64,000 bases of DNA from Tabrizicola sp. (GCF_030694085.1 NZ_JAUXZE010000048.1:1-64000), one strand, 5' to 3'. Counted from the stretch's first letter, positions 15,752 to 25,591 are shown. Program-made: numbers and translations. The notes: generated from the letters alone by a model not told the origin.

Positions 15752-17331
15752 CCACCGTTGGCATCCGTCTGGTCGAGGGCCTGCTCGCCCGCGGCATCGA
15801 CACCGTCTTCGGCATCCCCGGTGTCCACACCATCGAGCTTTACCGTGGCCTCGCCGCGGCCCAGGGCAAGATCCGCCACGTCACTCCGCGCCACGAACAG
15901 GGCGCGGGCTTCATGGCCGACGGCTATGCCCGCGTCTCGGGCAAACCCGCCGCCGCCTTCGTCATCACCGGCCCCGGCCTGACCAATACCCTGACCGCGA
16001 TGGCCCAGGCCAAGGCGGACAGCGTCCCCATGCTGGTCATCTCCGGCCTTGGCCGCAGCGACACCCTGGGCAAGGGTCTTGGCCGGTTGCACGAACTTCC
16101 CGACCAGGGCGCGATGGTCGCCACGCTGTGCCACACCGAAACCGTGACTGACCCGAAGAAGCTGGGCGAGGTTCTGGACCGTGCCTTCGCCGCAATGACC
16201 GCAGGTCGCCCCGGCCCGGCGCATATCCAGATTTCCACCAACATGATGGGCCAGCCCTGCCCCGAACTGCCGCCCTCGGTCACATCAACCAGCGCCGTGC
16301 CCCTGCCGCTTGGCCGCCTCCGCAGCATCGCCGCCACGCTCAACGCAGCCGAGCGTATCGTCATCCTGGCCGGTGGCGGCACCCGCGGGGCGGAAGGTCC
16401 CCTGCAAAAGCTGGCAGAATCCCTTGACGCACCGGTGATCCAGACCGTCAACGCGCGCGGGGCGATGTTCGGCCACCGGCTGACCATCCCCGCTTCGCCC
16501 AGCCTGACCTCGGTCAGGAAGTTCATCGCCGACGCCGATCAGATCCTTGCCATCGGCACCGAACTTGGGCCGACCGACTATGACATGTATGCCAACGGTC
16601 GGGTGCCGAACCTGTCGGACATGATCCGCATCGACATCTGCGCCGATCAGCTGGCCCGCCACCCGGCCAAGATGCCGGTCAAGGCCGACGCCGGGGCAAT
16701 GATGGCCGCGCTCATGCCGATGACCATCCGCGGCAACCGCGACGGCGCCGCCCGGGCCGAAGCGGTCCGCCAGGCCGCACGGGCCGAGATTGCGGCGCTT
16801 GACGAGGGCATGCCAGCCCGACTCGACATGGTCGAGGTGATCCGCGACGCCATGCCGAATTCGATCATCGTAGGCGACAGCACCCAGCCGGTCTATGCCG
16901 CCAACCTCTACTACGACCACGACCGCCCTCGCGGCTGGTTCAACGCGGCCACCGGCTACGGCGCGCTTGGCTTTGCCCCAGGTGCTGCCATCGGTGCCGC
17001 CATCGCTGCGCCCGGCGTACCTGTGGTCTGCCTGATCGGTGACGGCGGCCTGCAGTTCAGCCCCGGCGAACTTCGCACCGCCGTCGACGAAAAGCTCCCC
17101 ATCACCTACGTCGTCTGGAACAACGCCGGCTTCCGCGAGATCGAGGATGCGCTTCGCCAGGCCAAGGTGGACCCGATCATCGGCTGCCACCCCTCGCCCT
17201 TGGACATGGAACACTTCGCGATGGCCTGCGACATGGTTTTCGCCAGTGTGCCCCCCGACCCCGACCAGCTGGGCGAACTTCTGATCACCCCGCACGACGG
17301 CCCGCGCTTCCTGGAGGTTCAGGCCCGCTGA
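15748..17331 (+). CDS. aruI: Thiamine-diphosphate enzyme, probable 5-guanidino-2-oxopentanoate decarboxylase
   Basis: The 527-residue protein has the three-domain layout of acetolactate-synthase-like ThDP enzymes. The catalytic Glu is Glu50 (RHEQGAGFMADGYAR). The ThDP/Mg motif runs from GDGGLQFSPGEL to WNN at about residues 430-460. It lacks the FAD and regulatory-subunit context of biosynthetic IlvB. Coupled by ATGA to an AruH-like aminotransferase, it most likely decarboxylates 2-ketoarginine to 4-guanidinobutanal. The 3' end overlaps the convergent MFS gene by 13 bp. Confidence 0.8.
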   Translation: MTTVGIRLVEGLLARGIDTVFGIPGVHTIELYRGLAAAQGKIRHVTPRHEQGAGFMADGYARVSGKPAAAFVITGPGLTNTLTAMAQAKADSVPMLVISGLGRSDTLGKGLGRLHELPDQGAMVATLCHTETVTDPKKLGEVLDRAFAAMTAGRPGPAHIQISTNMMGQPCPELPPSVTSTSAVPLPLGRLRSIAATLNAAERIVILAGGGTRGAEGPLQKLAESLDAPVIQTVNARGAMFGHRLTIPASPSLTSVRKFIADADQILAIGTELGPTDYDMYANGRVPNLSDMIRIDICADQLARHPAKMPVKADAGAMMAALMPMTIRGNRDGAARAEAVRQAARAEIAALDEGMPARLDMVEVIRDAMPNSIIVGDSTQPVYAANLYYDHDRPRGWFNAATGYGALGFAPGAAIGAAIAAPGVPVVCLIGDGGLQFSPGELRTAVDEKLPITYVVWNNAGFREIEDALRQAKVDPIIGCHPSPLDMEHFAMACDMVFASVPPDPDQLGELLITPHDGPRFLEVQAR

Positions 17332-18464
17332 CGCCTCAGGATCGGGGCCAGGACAAAGACCAGGCCCACCAGGCAGGCCGCCCAGACGAAGGCAAAGCGC
17401 AGCCCGAAGGTTCCGGCCAGCACCCCCAGCAGCGGCGGCCCGACGAAGTATCCGAAGTAGCCCAGCAGCGTCGCCCGGGCGACGGCCCGAGCACGCGCGG
17501 AATCGGGGCTCATCTGCCCCACCAGCGAAAAGGCCGTCGGTGCCAGCACTGATGCGCCGATGCCCATGACGAAGAAGCCAAGATAGGCGACCAAAGGGCT
17601 TGGCGCCTGCGCCACGACCAGCGCGCCCACCGCCGCGATCACCGCGCCCGCCCGCAGGATGGTGAAGGCATCCACCTTGCCCGCCAGCCACTGCCCGCCC
17701 AGCCGCGCAAATCCCATCGTCAGCGCCAGCATCGCCGGCCCCAGAGCACCTTCCTCCGGGCTGCCGCCCAGGGTCTTCTCGATATGCAGCGCCGACCAGT
17801 TCTCGGCCGCGTTTTCCGTCATGAAGGCGATCAGCACGATCCCGCCACCCAGCACCGGCACCAGGCCCAACGGCACGGCGGTTCCGTCCCTGGGCCTGCG
17901 CAGCCCGTCGATCCGCCCGTCGCGTTCGATGGTCAGCGTCGCGCACAGGACCCCCACCACCGCCATTGTCCCCATCACCCAGTCCGGCCCCCAGCCCGCC
18001 CCCCGCAAGACGCCGGTCAGCACCGCGCCTCCGGCATAACCGAAGGAATAGGCCGCGTGGGCCAGGTTCATCAGGTGCAACCCGCGCTCGGTCTCGATGG
18101 CCGCCACCCGCGCGTTCATCAGCACATCCGTCAGCCCCGTTGCGGCCCCCGCACAGGCCATCGCCAGCGGAAACAGCCACCAGACCGAGGCCTGCCCCGG
18201 CAGCATGAAGGTCAACGCCATCATCAGGACCGCCACCGGCAGCGCCGCCCGCCCCATCGCCGCCCCGAATGTCGGGGCCACCAGCATGGCGCTGATCGCG
18301 GCAATGGGTGTGCAGAAGATCAATAGCCCCAGTTGCGCCTCGTCCACACCCAGCATCAGCTTCAGGTCCGGCAGGACCGCCGCGAAGGTCCCCCAAAGCA
18401 CGCCCATCGCCGCAAAGGCCCCAATGGCGGGACGGGCATGCGCCAGGGTGGGAAGGGAAATCAT
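17319..18464 (-). CDS. Major facilitator superfamily transporter
   Basis: The start is taken at ATG 18464 (MISLPTLAHARPAIGAF), with AGGAG upstream. A longer frame to 18527 has no ribosome binding site. The 381-residue protein has about twelve membrane helices in two halves and no large soluble domain. It resembles the small-molecule and sugar efflux-like MFS families (YbjJ/FucP-type). The substrate is unknown. The gene is convergent with aruI and overlaps it by 13 bp, which makes an arginine-related role possible but unproved. Confidence 0.82.
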   Translation of the reverse strand: MISLPTLAHARPAIGAFAAMGVLWGTFAAVLPDLKLMLGVDEAQLGLLIFCTPIAAISAMLVAPTFGAAMGRAALPVAVLMMALTFMLPGQASVWWLFPLAMACAGAATGLTDVLMNARVAAIETERGLHLMNLAHAAYSFGYAGGAVLTGVLRGAGWGPDWVMGTMAVVGVLCATLTIERDGRIDGLRRPRDGTAVPLGLVPVLGGGIVLIAFMTENAAENWSALHIEKTLGGSPEEGALGPAMLALTMGFARLGGQWLAGKVDAFTILRAGAVIAAVGALVVAQAPSPLVAYLGFFVMGIGASVLAPTAFSLVGQMSPDSARARAVARATLLGYFGYFVGPPLLGVLAGTFGLRFAFVWAACLVGLVFVLAPILRRQRA

Positions 18465-18892
18465 GGCGGAAGGCTCCTGGGCAAGAGAATGACAGCTATC
18501 CCGGCGCTCCGGTTCCATCCAGCCCACGGGCGACGCACCAGCCCGCCGAAAGCGACACCGGCATCCGACCGCTGCGATTCGCGCGGCAAGGTTAACGGCC
18601 TGCCGTATGGCCGTGCGTATGTATGGAAGGAAGACGGGTTACATACCTGTTCCAGACACCTGTGGCCTCTGAAAACAGCGGCATTAATCCAGCGTTCCCA
18701 ATATCTTGACCGCTGCACTATCCCCCGTTGCGTCCCAAGGCCGGTTTTCCGCCTTCACTGACGGTTAACCCTGCGCCGCGCCGCCACTGCGCAGGGCGAA
18801 CTTCCCCCTTCCCTTCCGGCCCATTCTCCGTTAATGCCCCCCGGTCGCGCCATGCACCCTTGGAGGATGGCGGACTTATATGGAGAGAACCT
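18465..18892. other. Intergenic region between divergent MFS and rplY genes
   Basis: These 428 bases carry no supportable gene. A 7-bp inverted repeat, GTATGTA and TACATAC separated by 16 bases, lies near 18615-18645 and may be a regulator site. The last 60 bases hold the leader of rplY with a good GGAGAG at 18881-18886. Confidence 0.4.
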
Positions 18893-19504
18893 ATGGCACG
18901 CGAGATCACCGATCTTCTGGCCGAGGTACGGACGGGGACAGGCAAGGGGGCCGCCCGTCAAGCCCGTCGTGACGGCTACGTACCTGGCATCATCTATGGC
19001 GACGGCTCTGAGCCGGTCGCGATCAAGATGAAATTCAACTACCTCCTGACCAAGCTTCGGCAGGGTCGCTTCCTGCAGTCGCTGTTCAACCTCAAGGTTG
19101 AAGGTCAGCCCGACGTGCACGTCGTGTGCCGTGGCGTCCAGCGCGACGTGGTCAAGGACATGCCGACGCATGTCGACTTCATGCGCATCCACGATGATAG
19201 CCGGATCGAACTGTTCATCCACGTCGAATTCGTGAACCACGAAGCCAGCCCGGGCCTCAAGCGCGGCGGCACCCTGACCGTCGTCCGTCCCGAAGTCGAA
19301 CTGGAAGTCACCGCCTCGGATATCCCCGATCACATCACGGTCGACCTGACCGGCAGGAAGATCGGCGACGTCATCCACATCAACGATGTGGAACTGCCCG
19401 CCGGCGTCAAGCCGACCATTGCGCGGAACTTCGTGATCGCGAACCTCGCGGCTCCGTCGGGCCTGGTGTCGGAAGAGAACGCCGCAGCCGACGCCGAAGC
19501 CTGA
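18893..19504 (+). CDS. rplY: 50S ribosomal protein L25, long (CTC) form
   Basis: ATG 18893 follows GGAGAG. The 203-residue product has the N-terminal L25 domain that binds 5S rRNA (start [26 protein letters not shown], block VPGIIYGDG). The C-terminal extension is that of the CTC/TL5 form, and the Ala/Glu-rich tail is usual. Length fits the alphaproteobacterial family. It stands alone, with a terminator directly after it; pth follows further on, a common gene order, here interrupted by pseudogenes and a methyltransferase. Confidence 0.93.
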   Translation: MAREITDLLAEVRTGTGKGAARQARRDGYVPGIIYGDGSEPVAIKMKFNYLLTKLRQGRFLQSLFNLKVEGQPDVHVVCRGVQRDVVKDMPTHVDFMRIHDDSRIELFIHVEFVNHEASPGLKRGGTLTVVRPEVELEVTASDIPDHITVDLTGRKIGDVIHINDVELPAGVKPTIARNFVIANLAAPSGLVSEENAAADAEA

Positions 19505-19524
19505 GGCATCGGCATCCTGATTGC

Positions 19525-19547
19525 GCGGGGGGTCTTCGGGCCCCCCG
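19525..19547 (+). terminator. Intrinsic terminator of rplY
   Basis: GGGGGG and CCCCCC arms around TCTTCGGG form a strong hairpin 20 bases after the rplY stop, followed by GTCTGCATTTG. Confidence 0.75.
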
Positions 19548-19567
19548 TCTGCATTTGCGGCACCGCT

Positions 19568-19637
19568 CGTCGATGACTTCGTCACTCCTCGCTGCGGCGC
19601 CCCCCCGCGACGAGAAGACGAAGTCGCACGAGGAGCA
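19568..19637. repeat. Variable-stem intergenic palindrome, copy 1
   Basis: GACTTCGTC (19575-19583) pairs with GACGAAGTC (19617-19625) around a loop containing CACTCCTCGC, and the 3' flank reads GCACGAGGAG. Copies with the same plan but different stem sequence lie near 43002, 58990 and 59997, always between genes. Confidence 0.6.
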
Positions 19638-19647
19638 GCCCCTGGCG

Positions 19648-19975
19648 TTACGGCAAGAGCAGCGCGTCGGACATGTCCACAGGCGACTGGCCCGCGCGGG
19701 CCCTCACCGCCCCGGCATCGCCATGCATCCCGCACTGCGCCGAAGCCGCTGCGTGAAAGACCAGCGCCATCACCGCCTCGGCCAGCACTTCCGGCGCGGC
19801 CTGACCCCAGCTCTCCCCGCGCCTGCATCCCCGCTACTCCCGCGGCCAGCCGCTCGACCACCAGAAAGATCAGCTTGTCCAGCCCCGCGCCCGCCGGACC
19901 GCTGAACCGGGCAAGCAACGCCACCGTTTCGGCATCCGATGCGAACAGGCGATATACCCGCTCCAGGCTGCGCAT
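19648..19975 (-). pseudogene. 5'-truncated and frameshifted regulator fragment (TetR-like C-terminal domain)
   Basis: Reading leftward from about 19975, one frame gives RSLERVYRLFASDAETVALL and a helical region to MQARGELG. Shifting by one base in a GGGG run near 19815 lets the reading continue as AAPEVLAEAVMALVFHAAAS and end at TAA 19648-19650. The pattern resembles the ligand-binding half of a TetR-type regulator. The whole DNA-binding half is missing. The fragment ends exactly where a truncated, oppositely oriented oxidoreductase fragment begins. The family call is tentative. Confidence 0.5.
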
Positions 19976-20428
19976 CGTTCGACCCCGACTTTGGCCAGAC
20001 CAGCTTTCGCAATACCGGCGCTGGAACCTGACCTGGAAACCTTCCGCGAAGACCTTCTGTGGGCCGAACACGTCGTGCTTGTCACCCCGATGTGGTGGGG
20101 TGGACTTCCTGCCAAGACCAAGGGGCTTTTCGACCGCACGCTCCTGCCGGGCTTCGCCTTCGACCCTCGCCAACGCCGGATGGCCTTACCGACCCCGCTC
20201 CTGTCGGGAAGGACCGCGCATTTCATGCTCACCTCCGACACCCCCGCCTGGGCCTTCTTGCTGATGTATGGCTGCGCGCTCAAGCCGCAGGTCCATCGCC
20301 AGATCCTGTCCTTCGTCGGCCTGAAACCCCTCCGCCACACTTATTTCTCGCCGGTCGAACACAGCACGCCCGAACTCCGCGCGCGCTGGCTGGCCGACAC
20401 CCGCCTATTCGGCACCCGGGCCGACTGA
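19976..20428 (+). pseudogene. 5'-truncated, frameshifted NAD(P)H-quinone oxidoreductase (flavodoxin fold)
   Basis: The long frame (from a TTG at 19991) contains EPDLETFREDLLWAEHVVLV, TPMWWGGLPAKTKGLFDR and LLPGFAFDP, all hallmarks of the flavodoxin-like NAD(P)H oxidoreductase family. The family normally has some 50 more residues at the N-terminus with the first FMN loop. Just upstream, another frame reads FDPDFGQTSFRNTG, which belongs directly before EPDLE, so a frameshift lies near 20010-20016. Upstream of 19978 the family sequence stops. The gene overlaps the convergent FkbM gene by 24 bp. Confidence 0.65.
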
Positions 20429-21088
20429 CCGGCGGAAGACCAGAGTATCCTTCTTCGCACCCTCGGCCTCGGCGAAACCTTGCGCCACCAAGGCCGCCAC
20501 GATCCGCTGCACTCCCTCCGGCCCGTAAACCTGTGGGTGCGTCTCGACCACCACAAGCCTCACCCCCGGCAAAGGCTGGGTCAACACCTCCAGCTCGCCC
20601 CCCTCGATGTCGCAGCAGATCGCGGTGGGGGCGAACCGTGCCAACAGCTTGCCCAGCGGTCGCGCCGGAACCCGGATCACCTCGGCACTTTCCGGCCAGC
20701 CGTCCGGCCCCTTGAGACTGCTCGCCCAGAATGCGGGACGCTGGCCGAAATCCACCTCGCCCGCGCCCGCCCCCACCACCGCGCCTTTCAGCACCTTGAC
20801 GCCCGGAACCCCGTTCGCCACCAGGTTCCTTCGCGCAAGCTTCACCGTCTCGGGTCCGGCCTCGACGCCCATGACCGCATCCTCGCCCAGAACCCCCGCC
20901 GCCAGCGCGCAGATGAACCCCAGCCCCGCGCCCAGGTCCAGAAGCCGGTCCCCCGGCCGCAGATGCAGCAGCAGCGCATCCGCCTCGTGGTTCTCGTAGC
21001 GGCCACTGGACAGTGCGCGCTCCAGGTTCCCCTTAAGCGCCGCCTCCGGCAGGTAAAGCGTCAGGCCGCGAAGGGTGAAGCTGCGCAT
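20405..21088 (-). CDS. FkbM-family methyltransferase
   Basis: The 227-residue protein has an S-adenosylmethionine fold: motif [18 protein letters not shown] (about residues 50-65), an acidic residue after strand 2 ([10 protein letters not shown]), and the FkbM-type block [12 protein letters not shown] followed by VVVETHPQ. FkbM proteins O- or N-methylate sugars, antibiotics or other small molecules. The substrate is unknown here. It is divergent from pth with a 72-bp gap. Confidence 0.8.
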   Translation of the reverse strand: MRSFTLRGLTLYLPEAALKGNLERALSSGRYENHEADALLLHLRPGDRLLDLGAGLGFICALAAGVLGEDAVMGVEAGPETVKLARRNLVANGVPGVKVLKGAVVGAGAGEVDFGQRPAFWASSLKGPDGWPESAEVIRVPARPLGKLLARFAPTAICCDIEGGELEVLTQPLPGVRLVVVETHPQVYGPEGVQRIVAALVAQGFAEAEGAKKDTLVFRRSVGPGAE

Positions 21089-21160
21089 CCGGTCCCGCTT
21101 GGTTGTCTCGACCCCATGCCAAAGCTATACCCCACCCGACGCGCATGGGGAGAGCAAAGG

Positions 21161-21832
21161 ATGAAACTCTGGGTCGGCCTCGGCAATCCCGGTGCGAAAT
21201 ACGCGGGCAACAGGCACAACATCGGTTTCATGGCCGTGGACCGCATCGCCACGGACCACGGCTTCACCCCCTGGCGCAAGGCCTTCCAGGGCCTCGTTTC
21301 GGAAGGCCGCCTGGGTGCCGAGAAGGTCGCGCTCCTGAAGCCCGAGACCTTCATGAACCTGTCCGGCCAGTCCGTGCAGGGCGCCGTCGCCTTCTGGAAG
21401 CTGCCGCTGGCCGACCTCACCGTTTTTCATGACGAGCTTGACCTAGCCCCGGGCAAGATGCGCCTTAAGCAGGGGGGCGGGCACGCGGGCCACAACGGTC
21501 TCCGCTCGATCCACGGCCACCTGGGCGACGACTACGCCCGCGTCCGCCTTGGCATCGGCCATCCCGGCCACAAGGACGCGGTGCCGGCCTACGTCCTGCA
21601 CGATTTCGCAAAGGCCGACGCCGAGTGGCTGGAGGATCTCCTCCGCGGCATCTCCGACGGGGCCGAGGCGCTTGCAGCAGGCGACGGGCAAAAGTTCATG
21701 AATGCGGTGTCCTTGCGCACCGCGCCGCCACGGTCCTCCACGACCAAGGACAAACCCGAGGCCCCCTCCGTGGCACCCCCGGCCGAGGACAGCCGCAGCC
21801 CGATGCAAAAGCTTCTGGACAAGTTCCGGTGA
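21161..21832 (+). CDS. pth: Peptidyl-tRNA hydrolase
   Basis: ATG 21161 starts [20 protein letters not shown] after GGGGAGAGCAAAGG. The catalytic His is His19, and FHDELDL and [12 protein letters not shown] are the other family blocks. The enzyme frees tRNA from peptidyl-tRNA dropped by ribosomes. At 223 residues it is about 30 longer than E. coli Pth, because of a charged Pro/Ala-rich tail, as seen in other alphaproteobacteria. Its stop overlaps the GTG of the next gene. Confidence 0.94.
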   Translation: MKLWVGLGNPGAKYAGNRHNIGFMAVDRIATDHGFTPWRKAFQGLVSEGRLGAEKVALLKPETFMNLSGQSVQGAVAFWKLPLADLTVFHDELDLAPGKMRLKQGGGHAGHNGLRSIHGHLGDDYARVRLGIGHPGHKDAVPAYVLHDFAKADAEWLEDLLRGISDGAEALAAGDGQKFMNAVSLRTAPPRSSTTKDKPEAPSVAPPAEDSRSPMQKLLDKFR

Positions 21833-22845
21833 CGCTGGTCCGGCAAGCCTTCCGCGACCAGGCAAAGGCCTGCGCCGCGCTTGGCTCGCCGCTGATGGAA
21901 CGCCTGATGGCGGGCCTTGCCGACCGCCTGACCCCTGGTGATCCGGTCAGCGACCGCGTGCTGGACTGGAACGGTGATGCCTCGTCCAGGTCCGACTCTG
22001 TGCCCCTGCGGCTGGCCGGTGGCCTGCACGCGCTGGCGCTGTCCGGCCAGGCGCTGGACCTTGCCGCGATCTACCGGACCGAAGCCGATCCGACCGAAAC
22101 CGCCCTCGCCACGATCCGCGCCCATCCGGCCTTCCTCCTCGACTGGCTGACCACTCCGCCTCAGACGAACGAGGTTCGCCGCTCCGCCGTTCTCATTGCT
22201 GCCGCCCACTGGCTGACCGCGCGCTGCGGCCTCCCCCTGGTCCTCAGCGAACTCGGCGCCAGCGCGGGCCTGAACCTGCTGTGGGACCACTACGCCCTGT
22301 CAATCCACGGCCACAGCTTCGGCCCCGCAAGCCCGGCACTGACCCTGACGCCAGACTGGACCGGCCCCCTGTCACCCTTCGCCACCCCCACGATCCTTGA
22401 CCGTCGCGGCACTGACCTGAACCCCCTCGACCCCGTCACCCACCGCCTGCGCCTTCTGGCCTTCCTCTGGCCCGATCAACCCGAGCGCCTTGCCCGCACC
22501 CGCGCCGCACTGGATCTGGCCGCGCGCCTGCGTCCCCCAGTCGACCGCATCGACGCCGCCGAGTGGCTGGAAACCCGCCTTGCAACCCCAATCCCCGGCG
22601 CGCTGCACCTGATCTTCCACACCGTCGCCTGGCAATACTTCCCGCCCGCCACTCAGGCCCGCGCCTTGGCAGGTATTGAAAGCGCCGGCCAACACGCCCC
22701 CCTCGCCCACCTGTCACTGGAGGGCGACGGCCAGCCCCCCGGCGCTGCGATCACCCTCACCCTATGGCCCGGCGGGAAGACCATCCCCCTCGGCCGCGCC
22801 GACTTTCACGGCCGCTGGGTGGACTGGAAAGCCCCACCCCCCTGA
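21829..22845 (+). CDS. DUF2332 family protein
   Basis: GTG 21829 overlaps the pth stop (GTGA), giving 338 residues. The sequence begins [20 protein letters not shown] and contains [15 protein letters not shown] followed by [17 protein letters not shown]. That block resembles a degenerate methyltransferase glycine motif and is typical of DUF2332. No signal peptide is present. Function is unknown. Coupling to pth suggests co-expression but does not define a role. Confidence 0.82.
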   Translation: MTLVRQAFRDQAKACAALGSPLMERLMAGLADRLTPGDPVSDRVLDWNGDASSRSDSVPLRLAGGLHALALSGQALDLAAIYRTEADPTETALATIRAHPAFLLDWLTTPPQTNEVRRSAVLIAAAHWLTARCGLPLVLSELGASAGLNLLWDHYALSIHGHSFGPASPALTLTPDWTGPLSPFATPTILDRRGTDLNPLDPVTHRLRLLAFLWPDQPERLARTRAALDLAARLRPPVDRIDAAEWLETRLATPIPGALHLIFHTVAWQYFPPATQARALAGIESAGQHAPLAHLSLEGDGQPPGAAITLTLWPGGKTIPLGRADFHGRWVDWKAPPP

Positions 22846-22847
22846 GC

Positions 22848-22901
22848 CTTTCACATTTGCACAAATATCCTCGGGGGGCTTGGGGGGCGAAGCGCCCCCA
22901 A
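22848..22901 (-). repeat. Conserved 3'-end element with hairpin, copy 1
   Basis: The plus strand reads CTTTCACATTTGCACAAATA, then TCC and a G-rich stretch with the hairpin GGGGGGCGAAGCGCCCCC. The same 23-base block plus hairpin occurs at 26371-26424 in the opposite orientation. Seen in the sense of the gene that ends beside it (YcjF here, truA there), both read hairpin and then GGATATTTG-N2-CAAA-N2-TGAAAG. It probably ends transcription between convergent genes. Confidence 0.6.
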
Positions 22902-22982
22902 CGTCCGAGCCGTTGCGCGCCCTTCGCGCGCATAAGTCGAGACAAAAGGCTTGCGCGTCAGCGCTCAATTTGAAGGCTGCCC

Positions 22983-23966
22983 CTACCCGCGCGACACCAA
23001 CCCTGCCAGTGCGCGCGACACCAGAGACGACACCGCCGGCCGCTCCAGGGCGACGAAGGGCATCGGACGGCACAATTCCATCGCCGCGACCCCCACCCGC
23101 GCGGTCAGGGCACCGTTGACCACGCCCTCGCCGAACCGGCGCGACAACTTGGACAGCACCCCGCCCCCCGCGACCGACCCGATCATGTCATCCGTCAGCG
23201 CCAGCGCCCCCGCCGCCACCAGCGACCCGAACACCCGGCGGAGCAGCTTCAGGCTGCCAAAGCTGCCCGACCGTCCGCCATAGATTTCCGCGATCCGCCG
23301 GATCATCCGCAGGTTCGCGACCGCCGCCACGGCCACGTCCGCCAGCGCCAGCGGTACCAGCGCCGTCACCGTCGCCACCTGCCGCGCCGCGCCCTCGATC
23401 ACCAGCCGCGCCTCGGCATCCAGCGTCGTCAAGAGCTCCCGCTCGGCCAGCGACAGAAGCGCATCGGCATCCATGACCTCCCCCTCGCGCTCGGCCAGCC
23501 GCGCCCGGCCCCAAGCCGTATCGCCCCGCGCGCCGTAAAGGCCCACAAGGCCCGCAACCACCCGTCGCGCGTCCTTCAGGTCTGCTGCGGCCCGCGCCGT
23601 CAGCGCGCGGTCCCGCAGCCCGTCCAGCCGCTTCAGCCGCAGGAAAGCGCCCCATTCGCGCAGGGCCAGCACCAGCCCCGCAAGGGCCGCCACCACGACC
23701 AACGCAAAGGCGGCCCAGCCCAGCACGACATTGCGCGCCAGAAGTCCGGTCACGAAGTCATAGGCGGCCACCGACAAGGCAAAGCCGAACAGTGCCGTGA
23801 AGGCCCAGACCGCAAACCGCGTCAAGGCGGACCCCCGCCGCTGCGACAGGGCCGCCACCGCCTGCATCGCCTGCCCTTCGGGCAAGGCATCCGGCACCGG
23901 AGGCGCAGCGCCGGGGTCGGCGGCTTCCTCCATCTCTTCCAGGAACGGCTTCGGCGGGCGGCTCAC
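22983..23966 (-). CDS. YcjF/TIGR01620-family inner-membrane protein (DUF697)
   Basis: The 327-residue protein has a Pro-rich cytoplasmic N-terminus, two membrane helices (about residues 53-72 and 82-102), a soluble helical region and a DUF697-type C-terminal region with AAVANLRMIRRIAEIYGGRSGS. Its start overlaps the 3' end of the YcjX gene by 4 bp, the usual YcjX-YcjF pairing in proteobacteria. In E. coli the pair is envelope-stress (psp) associated. No psp genes are nearby here, so the stress link is only family knowledge. Confidence 0.87.
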   Translation of the reverse strand: MSRPPKPFLEEMEEAADPGAAPPVPDALPEGQAMQAVAALSQRRGSALTRFAVWAFTALFGFALSVAAYDFVTGLLARNVVLGWAAFALVVVAALAGLVLALREWGAFLRLKRLDGLRDRALTARAAADLKDARRVVAGLVGLYGARGDTAWGRARLAEREGEVMDADALLSLAERELLTTLDAEARLVIEGAARQVATVTALVPLALADVAVAAVANLRMIRRIAEIYGGRSGSFGSLKLLRRVFGSLVAAGALALTDDMIGSVAGGGVLSKLSRRFGEGVVNGALTARVGVAAMELCRPMPFVALERPAVSSLVSRALAGLVSRG

Positions 23967-25378
23967 AACTGGTCTCCGATCAGGAACTCGACGGCGCGGT
24001 CCAGCCGGATATGCGGCGGCCCCTCGCCCGGTTTCAGGGCCAGCCGGGCCGGGGCGAAGGTCATGAGGCTGTAGTCCGCATCCAGCCAGGCCACCGCCCC
24101 TTCCCGCGCGGGGGACAGCAACCTCGACGGGTCAGAGGGCAGCGCACCGGGATACATCAGCGCGGGCTTGCCGGTGGTTTCCAGCACCCCCCGCACCGCC
24201 GGAACCGTGACCCCGTCCCGCGTGACGACCTCTTCCACCGTTGCCCGCAAGCTGGCCAGCGACATCGCTTCGGTTCGTGCGCCAGAAAAGTCCGCGCGGG
24301 ATTTCGCCTCGGCCAGCAGGCTTGCCGTGATCGCCGTCAGGGCCGGGTGCTGTTCGTGGTGCAGATGGTCGGCCTTGGTCGCCGCGAACAGGATGCGCTC
24401 CACCCGGTGCGCGCCGAAAATCGACGACAGCCACGAATTGCGCCCCGGCCGGAAGGCCTGCAAGACCTCGGCCATCACCCGCCGCAGGTCCTCGACCGCC
24501 CTTGGCCCCTGGTGGATCGCGCCCAGCACATCGGCCAGCACGACCTGCCGGTCGATCCTGGCGAAATGGTCGCGGAAGAAGGGGCGGACGACGCGCGCCT
24601 TGTAGGCCTCATAGCGCCGTTCCATCTCGCGCCAGAGGCTCGACCGGCCGGTGGTGGCGGGTTTCGGCAGCGGCGCGAAGGTCAGGACAGGCGACCCGGC
24701 AAGGTCCCCCGGCAAGAGGAACCGGCCCGGGGTCACGTCGACCCGGCCCAGGTCGCGCGCGGCGGTCAGGTAGGCGGTGAAGGTCTCGGCCAGTTGGCGG
24801 GCCTTCGCCTCGTCCAACCGCAGCGCACCGTCCTCGGCCCTTGCAAGCGCAAGATAGGCGGCGGCTTCGGGCCGCCTTTCCAGCCGCGCGAGGGTCGCTT
24901 CGGACCAGGCATCATAGCTCTGGTCAAGGAGAGAGAGGTCCAAAAGCCACTCACCCGGATAGTCGACGATATCGAGGTGCAGCGTCCGGGGGCCGCGCCA
25001 GGACGACAGGAACCCGGCAGGCTGGACGCGGAACGACAGCCGAAGTTCGGAAATCGCGCGGGTCGAGGCGGGCCAGCGGGGGGCGTCGCCGGTCAGCGCG
25101 GCAAGGTGGGCCTCATAGTCGAAGCGCGGCAGCGTGACGTCGGGCTGGGGCTGCAGGTAGACGGCCTGGATGCGGCCCTCGGCCTGGGCCTTCAGTTGCG
25201 GCATCCGTCCCCGGTTCAGAAGGTTGGCAACCAGCGCGGTGATGAAGACGGTCTTGCCGGCGCGGGAAAGGCCGGTCACGCCAAGGCGAAGCGTGGTGTC
25301 GAACAGGGTTTCGGAGAGGCTGGCCCCGGCACCTTCGATCCCGCGGGTGATCCCGTCCGTCAGCCCGGAAAATGCCAC
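23963..25378 (-). CDS. YcjX-family P-loop NTPase (DUF463)
   Basis: GTG 25378 follows AAGGAACGG and gives 471 residues. The Walker A motif is GLSRAGKT near residue 35, and HLDIVDYPGEWLLDLSLLDQ contains a Walker B/G-protein-like switch region. The family is a stress-related GTPase-like ATPase that works with YcjF. The distant candidate starts further upstream (to 25408) lack a ribosome binding site. It overlaps the YcjF gene by 4 bp, so the two are co-translated. Confidence 0.88.
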   Translation of the reverse strand: MAFSGLTDGITRGIEGAGASLSETLFDTTLRLGVTGLSRAGKTVFITALVANLLNRGRMPQLKAQAEGRIQAVYLQPQPDVTLPRFDYEAHLAALTGDAPRWPASTRAISELRLSFRVQPAGFLSSWRGPRTLHLDIVDYPGEWLLDLSLLDQSYDAWSEATLARLERRPEAAAYLALARAEDGALRLDEAKARQLAETFTAYLTAARDLGRVDVTPGRFLLPGDLAGSPVLTFAPLPKPATTGRSSLWREMERRYEAYKARVVRPFFRDHFARIDRQVVLADVLGAIHQGPRAVEDLRRVMAEVLQAFRPGRNSWLSSIFGAHRVERILFAATKADHLHHEQHPALTAITASLLAEAKSRADFSGARTEAMSLASLRATVEEVVTRDGVTVPAVRGVLETTGKPALMYPGALPSDPSRLLSPAREGAVAWLDADYSLMTFAPARLALKPGEGPPHIRLDRAVEFLIGDQL

Positions 25379-25444
25379 GGTCCGTTCCTTTTCCTTCGCG
25401 CAGGTCAAGATAGGGTGGGCCGGGCGGGAATGGAAGGCGGGTGG

Positions 25445-25472
25445 GTAGGGTGGGCAGTATTGCCCACCCTAC
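25445..25472. repeat. GTAGG-type palindromic repeat
   Basis: GTAGGGTGGGCA and TGCCCACCCTAC form a perfect 12-bp inverted repeat around GTAT. Repeats that share the GTAGG end but differ in stem lie at 45853-46015 and 62609-62667. It sits in the divergent gap between YcjX and truA. Confidence 0.7.
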
Positions 25473-25591
25473 TCTTGAACTGTCCACACAGGACGGTGGG
25501 ATCATGTTCAATGTTTTCATGAGCTTCCGTGTGCGCGTCAGGAAATTGGCAAGGATTGCGCGACGGGCTGCTTCCGGGGTAGGGAAGGCCC

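Noticed and set aside
18834..19031. Small ORF beginning upstream of rplY and overlapping it
   Set aside because: It has no own ribosome binding site and its translation inside rplY is a shadow.
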